A stretch of DNA of 64,000 bases from Agroathelia rolfsii (Eukaryota; Basidiomycota; Agaricomycetes; Amylocorticiales; Amylocorticiaceae): contig JABRWF010000005.1 of the NCBI GenBank assembly GCA_018343915.1, positions 1,399,001 to 1,463,000 of the forward strand, in the 5' to 3' direction. Below the pieces are notes generated by a model. It worked only from the letters and a program-made list of their open reading frames with translations. It did not search any database and was not told where the DNA came from. The position numbers and the translations under genes were made by a program. Positions 23,017 through 36,488 of this stretch are shown here, piece after piece. Position 1 is the first letter of the stretch; each line of letters opens with the position of its first letter.

Positions 23017-24108
23017 TGTTGCTTGTTGTTGTTGTTGTTGGGGGAAGGTGCTGAGTGAAGAGAGAGGGAGAAGGCGGGTGGATTTTTATATATCCATGCT
23101 GAGCGCGTACTTGACACAGGAAGCATGCTATCAGGTGGGGATGTCCGGATAGAGGCAGGGGGCGTCGGAGGAGAGACAAGAGCGATGTGTGCATGGCATC
23201 ATGCTCGGGGAAGCGGGCTGTGTTCCTGGGGCCATCCCTGCGGCGGCCTGCAGCTTTGACGCTGTAATCGCTAGGATGGGCAGGTAATGTGCAGGAATGA
23301 TGGTGTCAATCATGGTAAGATCTACCATTGGAGGACAGGTGCACCACAAGGATTCTCTGTGAGAAATGTACTAGTAGCATCATCAGAGGTGATGTTGCTT
23401 GCTTTTGTTCTGCTACACCGCTACTGCTACTGCTACACTAATCACATGCAATAACCACACATCGCAGCATTCGATCTGATGAATCAGGCCAATCATGTGC
23501 CGACAAGGGCAAGAATACAATATCCCTCTCTCCCCCCTGTAGTAGTCATAATGCAGCCGATGTAACACAACGGCAATGCACAATTATTACTGCATCTGAT
23601 CTTTTGGTTCCGGCATGGCACCGATCAAGCCGCATTCTAGGCGCATAAACAGCCTTCTCTCTCAATTTGCCATCTCCCAAGTAGGAACAATTCAGTTACC
23701 AAACCTAATGACCTTTGCACCAGCATACTCCCCACGCATACACTCACATACCATATGACTCCACTTGGTTGGTCCTGCATGTTGGCATCTCCTGCTACAT
23801 CTCTGCTGGTCTGGAGCCCGTCGCATCTTATTCCCAGTCGACAATCAAGCCCATCACTCCAATCACACGACGCCATCACCAGGGCTAGCACTGCAAACAC
23901 TGCCCCATGATTCACTCTGGTGTATTTCCTCGTATAAAAATCTACGGCTTGATGCACGACGTAACCTTAGGCTGGCCTCATCTTTCGTTCTTCGCCCCCA
24001 ATCCGTTTTCCTTTGGTTAGCTTTATCGGATTTTTACGCCTTTTCATTTCCTTTCTTGACGCTGTCGAATCCAGTGCTATTGCACATCACATCAATTGAC
24101 CGACCATT
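23017..24108. promoter_or_regulatory. Divergent intergenic region with a (CAA)n leader
   Basis: 1.09 kb between the divergent Ppo gene and the four-helix membrane gene. On the minus strand a (CAA)n tract lies just before the Ppo start codon (about 23,020-23,040). A ctactgctactgctac tract lies near 23,422. No gene recognised. Confidence 0.5.
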
Positions 24109-24936
24109 ATGGCATATCTTCGCTCTCGCAAGTTCTGCTGCTGTCTTCCCGTTCGCTTTGGGGTATTTGTCATTTCTTTGTTGGGTATCGTTGGCGGTAC
24201 ACTTGTCTCTGCCGCCGGATGGATCCAAATAGCAAAGCCTGGTATGTGATCATTCTACAAGCCGTCTCATCATATTTTCATCACATCTATCTCAATAGAT
24301 AATTCGCTTCAACTTTCTTCTGCGGAGCGAATCTCGCTATGGCTTGAAACAGTCATCTACACTCTTTTAGCTGTTCTTTCTCTCTTTGGGTAAGTTCCGC
24401 TTTTTCCTCTTGGCTTTCTTTCCATGTTTAGGCTCGCCCCTCCCCCCTCATCTTAAACCTGTTTTCCAGTTTCATTGGTGTATTCACTAAGAATCGACGT
24501 TTCATTTCCACATATGCCACGAGCATGTTCATTCACTGGGGCTTCTCTGTCGGAACTGGCGCATTCTACCTGTTCCAACTTTTCCATAAACAAGGCGATC
24601 AGGACGTGACCAACTGTGAGAACGGAGACACAGGCGACATCAAGCATGATCTCTGCAAGGGTGCATTGGATGTCGTCAAGGCTGTATCTGTGACGGTGCT
24701 CACCATCGTTTGGCTCATCGAGCTTTGTATGTTCCGACCTTACGACCTTGTTTAAGATCCCACTCTCATTTTATTTTATTTTAGATGGTTGTATCATCGT
24801 GTCCAACTACGCCGATCAGTTGGCAGATGAAGAGGAGTTCGACGCTGCGGCCAACCGGTCAGCTGCCCCAGCGCCATACGCCTTCACAGTGCCTCAAAAT
24901 GGCTACGGTTACTCCAAGGAAATGAATGCAGTATAA
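24109..24936 (+). CDS. Four-helix membrane protein, unknown function
   Basis: Four exons, Met at 24,109, stop TAA at 24,936, about 200 residues. Residues 10-12 are a CCC cluster next to basic residues, a possible palmitoylation site. Four hydrophobic segments are visible: FGVFVISLLGIVGGTLVSA; SLWLETVIYTLLAVLSLFG; the TYATSMFIHWGF to FYLFQLF stretch; and VVKAVSVTVLTIVWLIEL. A Cys-flanked loop (CENGDTGDIKHDLC) joins helices 3 and 4. The C-tail is rich in Ala and Pro with Tyr and Gly. I do not recognise a characterised family; similar tetraspan-like proteins are common in mushroom genomes. The third helix plus loop and the fourth are encoded in one exon, and introns are 59-81 nt. Confidence 0.8.
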
Positions 24937-25703
24937 TGGCCTCGTGATGCTGATGGCCTTGGCGGTACTAGCTAGTAGCGGCGCTTATACATTGGCCCCA
25001 GCTGTCTAACCTAGTTGATGGATACTCAATCACAAAACGCAACTGGTTATTGAAAAGTATCATCGTATTAATCTGTATTATGGCATTTGTACCCCCGGAC
25101 TACACTCGTGGGGGCTTATCATGCAGTCTGAGTTATTTTCATCGCCAGTTGCAATAGGAGAAAACAAGCAAGCGCCTTTCAGTCCTCTCCACCCAACTAA
25201 AATGACGCACTACCTACCATTGATATTATAAAAGTCATCTATCATACTAGCAGTAGCCGAACGGATCATCAAGATGATGTTGATGACAATGATGATGAGG
25301 ATGCACTGCAACTAGTCCGTATAGCAACAAAAGATGGTCGGATATAGCTCTTCAGCTATCTGTGGATAAATATAACTATCCCGGAGATATTACATCGCCT
25401 TCACTGACCGTTGCGAGGTATTATTAACCCGGAAATAGTGTTGAAACATGGGATGTCGCGTCGGATGTTTCCAACTATGGCTAAGAACTCATACCATTGT
25501 GGCTGTGACTTGTTACGAGTTTTAGAGTTAGATCTGCAGCTTCCATTTCACCATGCTCTGTTAGCTCCTTGTCGGTTTCCTCGGCGTCACGGAGTTCAAG
25601 CCCAAGTTCTGCTCCCACTTTAGATGCATTTTATTATTATTACGCAAACGATCTAATCCGGCAAATAGTTTTCCAAGTGCACCACCAAGGTAATACATGT
25701 GCT
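24937..25703. other. Intergenic, no gene seen
   Basis: 3' region of the membrane protein gene and upstream region of the site-2 protease gene. A gatgatgttgatgacaatg type trinucleotide-rich stretch lies near 25,270-25,300. Several ATGs upstream of 25,704 lead to short frames only. Confidence 0.4.
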
Positions 25704-27809
25704 ATGGGTTTATTTACTCTAGTCCTCGGCATTGGGTCATTTTGGGCTTGTGTTCACATCTACTGGTCTCTTACCTCTACGCACCTGGGTCACCACGAAC
25801 TACCAATATCCACAAACACGTATCGTCGCAATGCTCCCCGGCATAAGCGTCTTGGACATACCACTATCCAACTCCACCGCCTGCATTTGCATGTTCAATC
25901 TACATCTCCTCGCGAATGGTTTGAAAGATTATCGAGAAACCTTCAAAGACATGAGAGGGCTAAATGGAGATGTCGTCTCATCTACATATACGATATAGGT
26001 ATCGTTATGTGTTTATTGGGCATGTTTATTATCATATGCTTCCTTGCATGGGCTTGTATCCATATGGCCGTTTCCATATGGCATACATTCCTTTCCGAAT
26101 CTGCCCAAACCGTCCAACTTGCCAAGCGATCTAGCTTGCCCCAGTCTGTGGGACAGATGAATGTGCACCCAGGCTTCAGCCGCGTGCTCGTACCTCTCGT
26201 AAGAACATCGTTAGTCCCTTCTCCATTATCTCCACCCCCTCTGAACACAGCATGTGTAGATCCCTGGCCTCACCACCCCTCTGAGCCATCTTATCCCAGC
26301 CTTGCTCGCTGTCTTTGCCAGCCAAATATTTCATGAAGCTGGCCATGCGCTATGTGCTGCTGTGTAAGTATTAAGATTCATTTCTCAGACCATTTTCCTC
26401 TTAAATGATAATTTTCAGAGAATCGATCCCTGTTCTGGGTGTTGGAGCATGGCTTGCCGTCGTTCTCCCTGCCGCATTTGTAAACCTGGAATCGACTACC
26501 GTCAACGTATTGCCTGTACGTGGCCGCCTGCGCATCATTGCTGGGGGACCATTCCATAACCTGTTGCTGTGGATTCTTCTCTTTATGTCGAGCTATGTCT
26601 TAGCAGTGCTTCGACCGATCTTTTATGTGGATATCTCCGATCTTGGTGTTGCCATAGCCCAAGTTGAATCGGTATATCATTTTAATTTCTCCTGATGAAG
26701 CACAACATTTATTTACCTATTTATTTTGTAGGAAACACCCATGTCCGAGATTCTCGAGCCTGGAATATTAATTACAAAAGTGGAAGATCAGTGGTCCACT
26801 CATGATGTCTCGCTCGATTGGTGGATGTCGTATTTCGCTACAAACCCGTCTATTGGGGCGGATAATCAAAACGCTGGATGGTGTATACCAGATGGAATCA
26901 AGTCCGCTACTTGTGCGTAATATTTAATTAGATGTTCATGATATGATCTTGACTAGAAAAATCTCTTACTAGCTCCTCAGCTTGGGTGTTGTCAACTAGG
27001 CGATGTTGCCTTCCCCCTAACATGCTTTACAGCTATGGAAAACGATCTGGACAAGTATTGCATCGACCTGAGCCAACTTCTAGCCAGTGATCATCGGCGC
27101 TGTTCTTCCTTCACTGATTGCCGTAACAATCACACATGCTTGTCCCTGTCTGAGCCTACCGGATTTACCATCCTAACTGTAACCTCTTGGAACACTTACG
27201 CAAATGCCCCTTCATTAAATGAGCGGCGAATCTTGTGGACCGGTCCAAGATCAGAACTTTTTGATCAACGTAAGCCTGAATTTTTCACAAAAAAAAAACT
27301 TCCCCTGGCTCTCGTGCCTGACCTGGTTCCTTTGACAAGTCAAAGTTAGCGCTCACGTGCCTCGCATTTCCGTCTTTCCCGGATGGCTGCTTTCCGTGGG
27401 AGAACTCTTATTCCAGTAAGCTTAGAACACTTCTCTAGCTCGAACTTCTTTTTCCTAACATTGTGCTTCGCTGTTCCTTAGGTACTTGCTCATAGCTAAC
27501 CAGTCCCTCTTCTTTTTCAACCTCCTTCCCATCTTCGGGCTTGACGGGGCACAGCTCTTGAGCGCATTCGTGACTTCATACACTACCACAACCGCTTCCA
27601 CATACCCTGAAGGCCGCCTTGAAGTTATCGAGGACGGTATCTCAGACCATAATCATCTGGCAACCCATAATTCCAGACATGCGCCTTGGTGGACTAGGGA
27701 AATGCCACGTTTTATTGCGCTCACAACATACTCCCTGTTAACATGTGCCATCGGCTTGGAGATCCTTGGTTGGGCCGTACAATATACTACAACTGTCAAT
27801 AAAACATAA
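25704..27809 (+). CDS. Site-2 protease (M50 intramembrane metalloprotease)
   Basis: Seven exons. I start at Met 25,704 because it begins a hydrophobic helix (GLFTLVLGIGSFWACV) typical of the family's N-terminus. Exon 2 carries the zinc site HEAGH (residues 190-194) in a membrane segment, followed by PVLGVGAWLAVVLPAAFV. The third metal ligand is in NLLPIFGLDG, about 90 residues before the stop, in the final exon. A Cys-rich luminal insert (CCQLGD, CIDLSQ, CRNNHTC) lies between the two sites, as in the S2P/MBTPS2 type. The family cuts membrane-anchored transcription factors; in basidiomycetes the known role is SREBP (Sre1) activation under low oxygen or sterol. Nothing in the neighbourhood adds to this. 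Confidence 0.9.
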
Positions 27810-28105
27810 CTGATAGATAGTTATCTATCATTAATCTTGTGCGTTATGAATGGTTTTTTTTGTGCGATAGTTGAAAGAGGGTAAAAGGCCCTGACTTTAA
27901 GTCGAGCTGGATTAAGTGATTCGATGCATTACGATCCAAAAATAGGTGAGAGAATTCAAAGCTAAGATTAAATGTTTACAGTCTTCATAATCACAAAAAA
28001 TACATGTATGAGAAACAAGTAATGAGTACAGCAGATAGAGTCCCGAGGGTAGTGGTGGTTCGTGAAGACGAATCATGGAAACGTAAAAATTCGTAAAGTC
28101 ATGAA

Positions 28106-31100
28106 TCAAGGTAATGGGTTACGGACAGAGCTAGCAGGAGAAGAAGAAACAACAGATGAAGATGGACGGCTTGATGATTTCGGTAGTCGTTCCAAGCGAG
28201 AGCGTAGTCTATCAACTTCTTGTTCAAGGCTGAAAAAAGGTTACATGAGATAGACATTTTTAGAGACACACCGTTTTTTTTTTACGAACCTTAGCATTTT
28301 TGCCTTGTAATCGGCAGCTTCGCGTTCTGCCCGTCTCTTTCCAAGCGACAACTCGCTTTCTTCGCTATGCTTTTGTAATGGGAATTGGATCAGCCGTGTT
28401 GGACATATTCTTAAGACTTCCAACTGACCAGCTTATCAATGGTCTTTCGTAATTCTTCTATTTGCGCTTCTGCCTTATCCCGCTCCTCTTCTGCCTTCTG
28501 TAAGTGGCGACTGCTTTCCCGGAGAGCGATATCGGATGAACGACGACCCTTAAGCTCTTTCACGCCATCATTGATCATGCTGGACCGTTCGTCGATAGCA
28601 GACGTTGATGACCTAGGTTTCTTTGCATATGCTTTTGTTTCGAGGTCGACCAGGCGTACATTAACTTCCTTCAGCTGCTTCTCCAAAGTTGCCTGCATGG
28701 CAGATTCAGAATATGGGGTAATTGAATATAGCATCGACAACACTTACATTGCGTTTATCGAGTTCCGAATTTTCGACGCGTATTCTTCCAAGCTCAATCT
28801 GACACTCCGATGCATGGATTTCGGCTTTCTTCATTCGCTCTGACGCCATGGCAAGCCTATCATGCTGTTCCTCCAAGGTTCTCTGAAGGTCATGCTTCTC
28901 CAACTGAAGCTTTTGGAATTCGCGCTCGGAGGAAATCTTTTGAGTGTCAACAGCATCCATTTTGACCGTCTCGAGCTCAGCCTGAAGGGATCGACGAGCT
29001 TTCTGCAGCAATGCTCTGTCAGCTTCGGCATCGTTGAGTACGCTTCGTAATTCTCGTATTTGGGAATGCAAAGCAACGATTTGCGACTGCTGTTCCGTCT
29101 GTGCGGCGGCGGACGACTCGTATGCATTTTGAAGATCGTTGATCTTGGTTTGCATCCGTTCCTTCTCTTTCTTCCATGCACCCCCATTGTACACCTCGCT
29201 ATCAAACTGCGATTGAAGGCTGTCGTAATCGGAGCGGAGTTTGCGATTGTCCTCCCGTAGCCTTGTCAAGGAGTCACGTGCGGATTGAAGCTCTAATGAG
29301 AAGGTAAGATACATAATCTGAGACAAAAAAAGAGCGCAAGTATAAGCAATTACCTTGACTTAGGCCAGCCAGCTCGGCTATACAAGTTTATGAGTAAGGT
29401 ATTACAGAGGAATGAATATTGTTTACGTACTCTGATACTTCTTGCGGATTTGATCAGCATTAAAGTCACGCTCTTCCAATGCTTTCTGATGTTGCTTGCG
29501 TTCATCAGCGAGCTCTTCAGCTAGTCGTTGATTGACCAAAATTGATTCAGACGACTCTTTGTCTTCCTTTGCGAGCTTCGCCTCGAGACTACGAATCTTT
29601 TTCGATGCGTCTTGTAATCTCTTTGAAAGGGTGTCTTGCTCAGTCTTGGAGTCTTGAACCATCTTTTCGGCGTCAGCAAGAGAGCGTCGTACTGTAAAAA
29701 GTGTTTTTTTTTTTTAGCATCTTAACAAATAATCGCAAAAGATAGCTCACCAAGGGCTTCAGCTCGTGAAGCCTTGGCAGCAGCAATTTCAGCCGCCTCG
29801 AGCTTGTCTGCGTAAGATTTTGCTTTTGCTTTGTAGGACTCCAAAGCCTCGGTCGCCGCTGAATGGTGATCATATCACTCGAAGTCCATATCTTCGAAAC
29901 TTGACGAAAATCAGACGTACCTGATTGCATTGCAGATTGAGAAACAGCGCTGATTTCGAGGGTTTGTAAACGATCCTGTAAGTTCCTTTGAGAGGCTGCC
30001 AGACCATAAGCCCTTGTCTTTTAAATAGATGAACAAAGTATTACCAACCTAGAGCATCGTTCTTGGCACTTCGCTCTGCATCGAGAAGGCGTTTACAGTC
30101 TAGAACCTCTGCTTGGAGCTTCTGCTTGGTTTGAGTCAACTCGCGAATTTGTGTGCGGCTCCCTTCAAGATCCGCCTGGGTTGCACGTTGTTGAACCAAC
30201 TTTGGAAAATAATGTCAGTTATCATTTTGACTTATAGAAAAAAAAACTAGCCAAAGCTTTCCGAGCTTCTTCCAAGCGAGTATAATTTTCGCGCTCTTCA
30301 TCAATCGCAGCTTGGAATTCAGCCCACATAGCTTGGATGTCGCCAATTTGAGCTGCCTCGGCAGACCGATTGGCCTCTTTTTCCTGCTCCAACAGCTTAG
30401 CTAAATGGGCTTTTTCTTTTTCCAAGCGAGCACGATATTGCACGAGCGAAAGATTTGAGCTGTCGCTCTTCTCCAATTCGGTAGTCATAGCTCGGAGTAG
30501 CTCTTCAAGATGCTTTCGTACACGATCAGAAGCAGCTATGCGAACTTCGAGGGTTTGAACATGTTGCTTTAGCGTATTGATCTGCTTCTTATCGTGTGGA
30601 CGGGGAGTCCGCGATTGGCCCTCTGGGACATGACCAGAACCACGTGGTGATCGTTTCTTGGGGGTCATGGGATCTGCTGGCGGTGCGGGTGCAGGACCAG
30701 TCTTGCTCATACGCCTTTTAGACGACGCGTTCAATTCCTCGTCAACGAGCCTCAGTTCTTGCAATAGCCGGGACTGGAAAGATTCATCCCTAGGTTCGTC
30801 TGAAAGAATGAGACGGCGGAGTTCCTCGTGATGTTTGTTGATCAGAGTTGTAATTTGCTCCAGTGCATCTGGACCAAGCACAGGGGACGCATGAATGCCA
30901 TTGGCTTGAGATTGAGTGAAGAGTGCCTTGGCCATAGGGCTCGTTGATTCAGTCTCGTCGGCCAGTCTAGCCAGTTCCGCTTCCAGGGTGTCCTTAGACT
31001 GCTGTGCCAAAGACAGCTGCTGGGAAAGGTCGGCGTAAAGATTGTGAGAATTGAGCAACTCGTTCTGAAGTTTTCGATTGTGCGCTTCGACGCTTTCTCG

Positions 31101-34100
31101 AGCTTTGCGCTCTCGCTCGATTTCAGCCAAAGCACGACTAGCTCTCTCCTCCTGTGTCCGAGCTGACTTCTCGCGAGCACGAAGTTCCACTCTCTCCCGC
31201 TCGGTTTCTCGTACCAAATCCTCAGCTTCACCAGCAAGACGAGATTTTGCTTTTTCCAAGGAGCGAATGTAGACCTGGTTTTTCTGCAGCTCCTTTTGAG
31301 CGTCAGCTAACTGCCTGTCCGTAACGCGTTTTGCTTCTTCAAGGACATGAACATGCTCGACGATGGTTTTGTCCTGGCGAGACTCCAGCTGCTTGCACTC
31401 CCATTCCTTGTTCTTTAGATCCTTTAGGGCCTTATCCAGATCGCGCTTCATCTTCACTTTGAGATCCCTAAGTCCGACCAGCTCCGCCTTCTGTGTAGAT
31501 GCTACTTGCTCGAGATGCGTCCGCTTCGCTCGTTCGTCGGCGAGCTCTTTACGAGTTGCTTCAAGTTGCTTGTCATGGTTTGCCTTCTCACGCTCAAGTT
31601 GCAGGACAGTGTCCTCAAAGTCCTCATATCGCGATTGGGCGGCTGTGAGTTGACGTTCCAGGCTCTGTAATCGGGTCCAATGTAAGCCATCATTATTTCC
31701 AACAAACAAAACAATATGCCAACCTCTTTGGCTCCAAGCGCCTCAGCGAGTTGGCTTTCTGTATCAAGCTGTCTGGTCCGTATCGACTGAAGATCAGACT
31801 CCAATGCGCGCTTTGCCTTTTCAAGCTCGGCAACAATAGCCTCGGCCTTTGAAGCCTGGCTTGAGGTAGCTTGTTCGCGAGCCAGGAGCTCATGATGAGC
31901 GCGTTCCAAGATCTTGTACTCGCGTGCTGCTGCATCCAGTTCAACGTCAAGCTTGCCCTGCAATTCCAACGCGATAGAGCGCGCTTCCGCAAGATCTTTT
32001 TGAGTGAAAGCGTTCTGCTGCCGAAGATTAGCTAACTCTAAGTCCTTGCTCTTTTCCACCTCGTTCCGCCGACTCTCTTCGCTCGTCTTTGTAGCCATTA
32101 ACGCCCGCAGCTCATCAAGCTCTTCCTGCAATTTCACCCTCAATTCAGTTTCTCGTAGGTGATCGGATCTCCGAGCCTCCATTTCGGCCTTGGAAGCGTC
32201 AAGACGAGCTTGTAACTCATGAATTTGTTTGCTGAGCTGACTTCTTTTATGCTGATCGCCGGTACGTTCTGCAGAGAGGTGGGCAATGTCTTGCTCTTGC
32301 TTGAGAATCATGTTAGAATACTCGTTCGCGGTGCGAGTGAGTTCTGTAGCTTGGTCTTTGGCTTTGCGAGCATCATCCTCCAAAGATTCGACACGTGATT
32401 TGAAAGATTCTCTGACGCAAGTGGTAGACTATAAATATCATACCCATTACACAAAATAAACGATCGTACCTCGAAGTAACTTCTGTCTCTAGCCTGCTTT
32501 CAAGTTCCCCGATCGCAAGCTCCATCCTCTCTTTGAGACGTGCTAGATCTTGTTCTTTCTGTTCCACAGTGCTATGCAAATCCTCGCTCAAAGCACAGAA
32601 TTCGTCTCGCTGGCTCTGAAGCTCAGCAAGGTCCTTGTCCGTAGCCTCAATCTGTGCGACAAGCTCGGATTCTCGAGCTACCCAGTCCTGTTGCTCTCCT
32701 TCCAGGCGTACGAGATGCTCGGCAGCTTGATCAAAAGCTTGCTTTAGGGCCTCGTGCTTCTCCTCGCTCTCCTTTTGGATTGCCAGGGCACGGTCAAGTT
32801 GCGAATCCAAAGTATCTAGGTCCGCCTGGAGAGCAATAATCTCCTCCTCAAGCTCAACTTCGCGGTTCTTGCTACGCTCAAGCAGTGCGTCCTTTTCGAG
32901 ACCTACATCGCGTTCGGACCTGAGCTCGTCTTCCACTTTCTTCTTCTCCGCTTCAAGACTCATCTTCAAATTTTGCAAGGCTTCGCGTTCTTGCTGATCT
33001 CGTTGTGCACGCTCCCGCGCCATAGCTAGTTCGAGTTCCTTTCTTCGCAGTTCTTCGTCGCTCCTCGTAGCTGCAAGCAGCGGTCGCACCTATACAGACA
33101 TCAGATATCCGGCTCATGATGAAATGATACTTGTTGAGCAACCTTTGTATATAATTGCCACCAAGGCCAATCTTTGAGCTCTCCGTATACCCGAGCGTTG
33201 CGCTGTATGGTCCTAATTGCGACGGCACGATTGAGAATCTTCTTCATCTGCCTGCGTGCAGACCAAGCTCGTCCAGCAGCTTGGAAGCGAGCAAAGATGT
33301 CGAAAAGGAGAGCATCCCTCCTCTCTTCAAGTTCTGCAAGAACACCGGCTTTGAAGAATATTTTCGAAGTCCCAACTTTGTAAATGGACTCGTGGAGTTC
33401 CAGTGCTACGGCTATGCGAGAGCAAGCTTTACGACCGTCCATATAGCCACGCGGGATGATACCGGGAGTCAATACTTCATACCGTTGACGGAATTCGACG
33501 AAAGGAAGCCTGTTGGGATAGCCTCTACGCGCGATTCGGATGCCTTCGAGTACACCGTTGCATCGAAGCTGGTCTAGGACGAGGGGGACATATATACGCC
33601 CAGGCTTCTTCATCGTGTTGGGTACTATGCACCGAACGAAGTGGGGCTGAGTCGAGTGAAGCTGATTCATGAGACTTGATAGCTGCTCCTTGTGGCGCTG
33701 AGCAAGGGTACGAAAGGCGCCCTTCTTGATGCCGCGCTTGGGCCCGGAGGTGGTTGAATCGGCGAAGAGGCCAGCGATATACGGCTCCGTTGATGCGGCC
33801 ATGACGCGTGTCAGATTATCATTGAGAGGGTCCTTGTTCTTTTCGAGCCAACCATCGGTACGGTACTCAACACGACCGGCATAGTGAGTGACGATAAACC
33901 CTTGTTCGAACCGCGAAGGCTCGTACTTTTCTCGTCCAGGATGTGGTTGCTCTTCATGGCCAGGCTCGCCTGCCCACATTTGGTTGAGCTTGTTCGTGAA
34001 GGTTACGTCAGTCGCTTTGGGCATGATACACTCTTCATCAAGACAGCTGAGAATGCCGATAATGCTTCCACTTGACTCGATCAAATCAATCGTGGGTTGA

Positions 34101-35988
34101 AGATCGAGACCAAAATTGATGTAAACCCATTCAATGCCTTCGCGGGCGTATTCTTCTTGTTCGAGTACAAACATATGATGGTTGAAGAATTGCTGGAGCT
34201 TTTCGTTCGTATAGTTGATTAGAAGCTGTTCGTACGCATTCGTCTCGAATATTTCGAAGCCGGCAATATCAAGGACGCCAATGAACGTCGATTTGGAAGA
34301 TGGGCGATCAAGGGCTCGATTGATGCGATCAACAAGTTGGCCGAATGCCTTTTCATATAAAGTCTTGCAAAGAGATCCAAGTTCGTCAACCGCTTGTTGA
34401 CGAGTACGAGCCTGGGTAACCCACTCGCGGCCTGCAAGCACGCGGGGGCGGAGTACAGCACGAGTGAACTCGGACACGGGAAGACCAAGGAGATGGCAAA
34501 CACGTTCGGCTTGCGAAGGATCAGGCATGACGGCATCATCTGCTCGAGTGGCGGTGATCGTAATGTTGCCAATGTGTAGAATAGCAGCAATCACTCTAAA
34601 CAAGTCAAACTGCTCGCTTGCCGTGAAACCAACAACATCGAGAGCGTTCTAATTAAAAATGGTGAGTATATGTGAGATGCAAATGGAAACGGAATGACCA
34701 TGAGTGTGTTCCATTCTTCGTAATCATTAACACCATCGATTTCACGTCTGCTCTTGTTGAGGTACTCGTAGTCTTCTATACCCCTATCCAGCAGTAGAGC
34801 ACCTAATCAAAGAGTTAAAATTGGTCTGAGCAACAGGGACGTATATTGCACCTTTCAGCGACCCGCCACCAAGCAAAAGCTGATAAAACACATGGAAATT
34901 CCTCTCAGCCTCGTTTCGGAAGATGACTCGACTCTTCTCCAGTAGGTACCAATCCATGTTCGCACCGGCAATACTCCCATCTGGCGCAAAATTGATCCGG
35001 ATGAACTTTCCAAATCGACTGGAGTTGTTGTTACGCTGTGTTTGAGCGTTCCCAAATGCCTCCAAAATTGGGTTTGCCTGCAGGATCTGACGTTCGAGGA
35101 GTCCAAGCCGATCCTTTGGCTTCAGATGAGAGCCATTGGAAGCCGGAGCTGACTTGAATGAGCTATTACGCGGTAGATTCGAGCCGGGTATCGTAGGAGA
35201 GAAGGTTGAAAACGACGGAGTGGGTGATTGTGCATTAGGTGCGCCAGGTGCATGGGTGTCCGTGGCGATAGCAGCTAGGTACTGAATAACCTTCTTAGTG
35301 CTTTCTGTCTTTCCTGCACCAGATTCTCCCCTAAATCCAATAAGAAGATGCAAAAGATTTTGATATCAAATATGACATACGTGATGAGGATGCTCTGGTT
35401 CTCGCGCTCCTCGCCCATATTTATCCAAGCTCGCTCAGCAACCGCGAATATGTGCGGAGGATTTTCGTCTCTCCGTTTATTACGATATTGTTGAATGATT
35501 GCATCAGAATACAGTGGCAAAGATTGGTATGGATTGATAGCCACTAGGAACAACCCTGAATACGTCTATATCGGATATTAGATGCAATCCATAGGAGTTA
35601 TGACCATGATGACGAACGTATATTGCTCCTGAGCCATATCGCAAGCGTAGGTTGTGTACAACACTGGCCTCATTCATGAATGTCAGGTCAGCAATATCTT
35701 CCACACGGTCGAACTTGGGTGGGTTCATCTTGGAAAGCGAATCGATGTATACATGACGAATCTAAGCTTCTACGTTAGCTTTTTAAGGGTATCAGCACCA
35801 GTATACATATATCAACACACATCTCCTCCAGAGGCCATGACAACCTCTGCCACAGATTCATCCTCCTTGTTAACGTATCCAGCAAGATAACCTTCCCTTT
35901 CATCGGGAACCCAAACCCATTTCTTCTCGTTGAACTCTGCTGCCAGACGCGCGGCCTCTGCGTTTTGTGAAGGCCGTGACACGGGCAT
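28106..35988 (-). CDS. Class II myosin heavy chain
   Basis: About 2,200 codons over many exons, Met at 35,988, stop TGA at 28,108-28,106. The N-terminal SH3-like part ([18 protein letters not shown]) leads to a motor domain with P-loop GESGAGKT (near 35,320), switch 2 DIAGFE (near 34,260) and the actin-binding region around [11 protein letters not shown] (near 33,640). The neck is followed by [20 protein letters not shown], the classic head-tail junction of conventional myosin. From about 33,090 the rest is a heptad coiled coil of over 1,000 residues, ending in a short Ser-rich non-helical tailpiece ([13 protein letters not shown] then [10 protein letters not shown]). Conventional myosin dimerises through the rod and drives actomyosin ring contraction at septation. 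The motor domain insert in exon 4 (Ser, Pro and Asn rich, near 35,250-35,130) lies beside the ATP site region. Confidence 0.96.
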
Positions 35989-36488
35989 ATCAGGGCAGTA
36001 ATATAGCAGGATTCGTATAGAACAGATCTGAGAAGTTAGGCCGTGATGAATGAATAGTTAGAGATCGTATCTGAGCAGTCCAAGATGTGGCAAGCCGCGT
36101 AATGTTTGATAGCGAATATACTAGCCACAAAGAACTACTTCCACAATAGTCAGAAGTAGTAAAGGTGCAGGATCAAATAGACCGTCGACGGCTTCGACTT
36201 CGGATGAAGCCCTCAGTCTACAGCTTGGTTGCTGTTTCCCCTTTAGATGGCTCGGCGCATGAAGCATAATGAGCATGAGCAGGTTGCCTGGAGGCACGTG
36301 ATCTCCATATCATTACGTCAACTAATATTTACTTCCGGCGTCTCATTTACATTATCACACGGATCTACACACGGTAACATCTGTATGCCAGTGACTCAAG
36401 TACTGGTACATGCGGCATCCAACACCATCCCAATATTAAATTAACGACGACGCGTAAGAAATAAGCTCAGCACATTAACTAAAGAAAT
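35989..36488. other. Intergenic, no gene seen
   Basis: 500 bp between the myosin start and the 3' end of the Gga-type gene, both on the minus strand; it must hold the myosin promoter. No recognisable ORF or RNA gene. Confidence 0.4.

Noticed and set aside
18211..28000. Secondary-metabolite cluster around the Ppo gene
   Set aside because: The neighbours are a small membrane protein and a site-2 protease; no synthase, transporter or tailoring set.
28439..31653. Long plus-strand frames opposite the myosin rod
   Set aside because: Shadows of the coiled-coil coding strand: Ser/Arg/Leu-rich with no splice logic or motifs.
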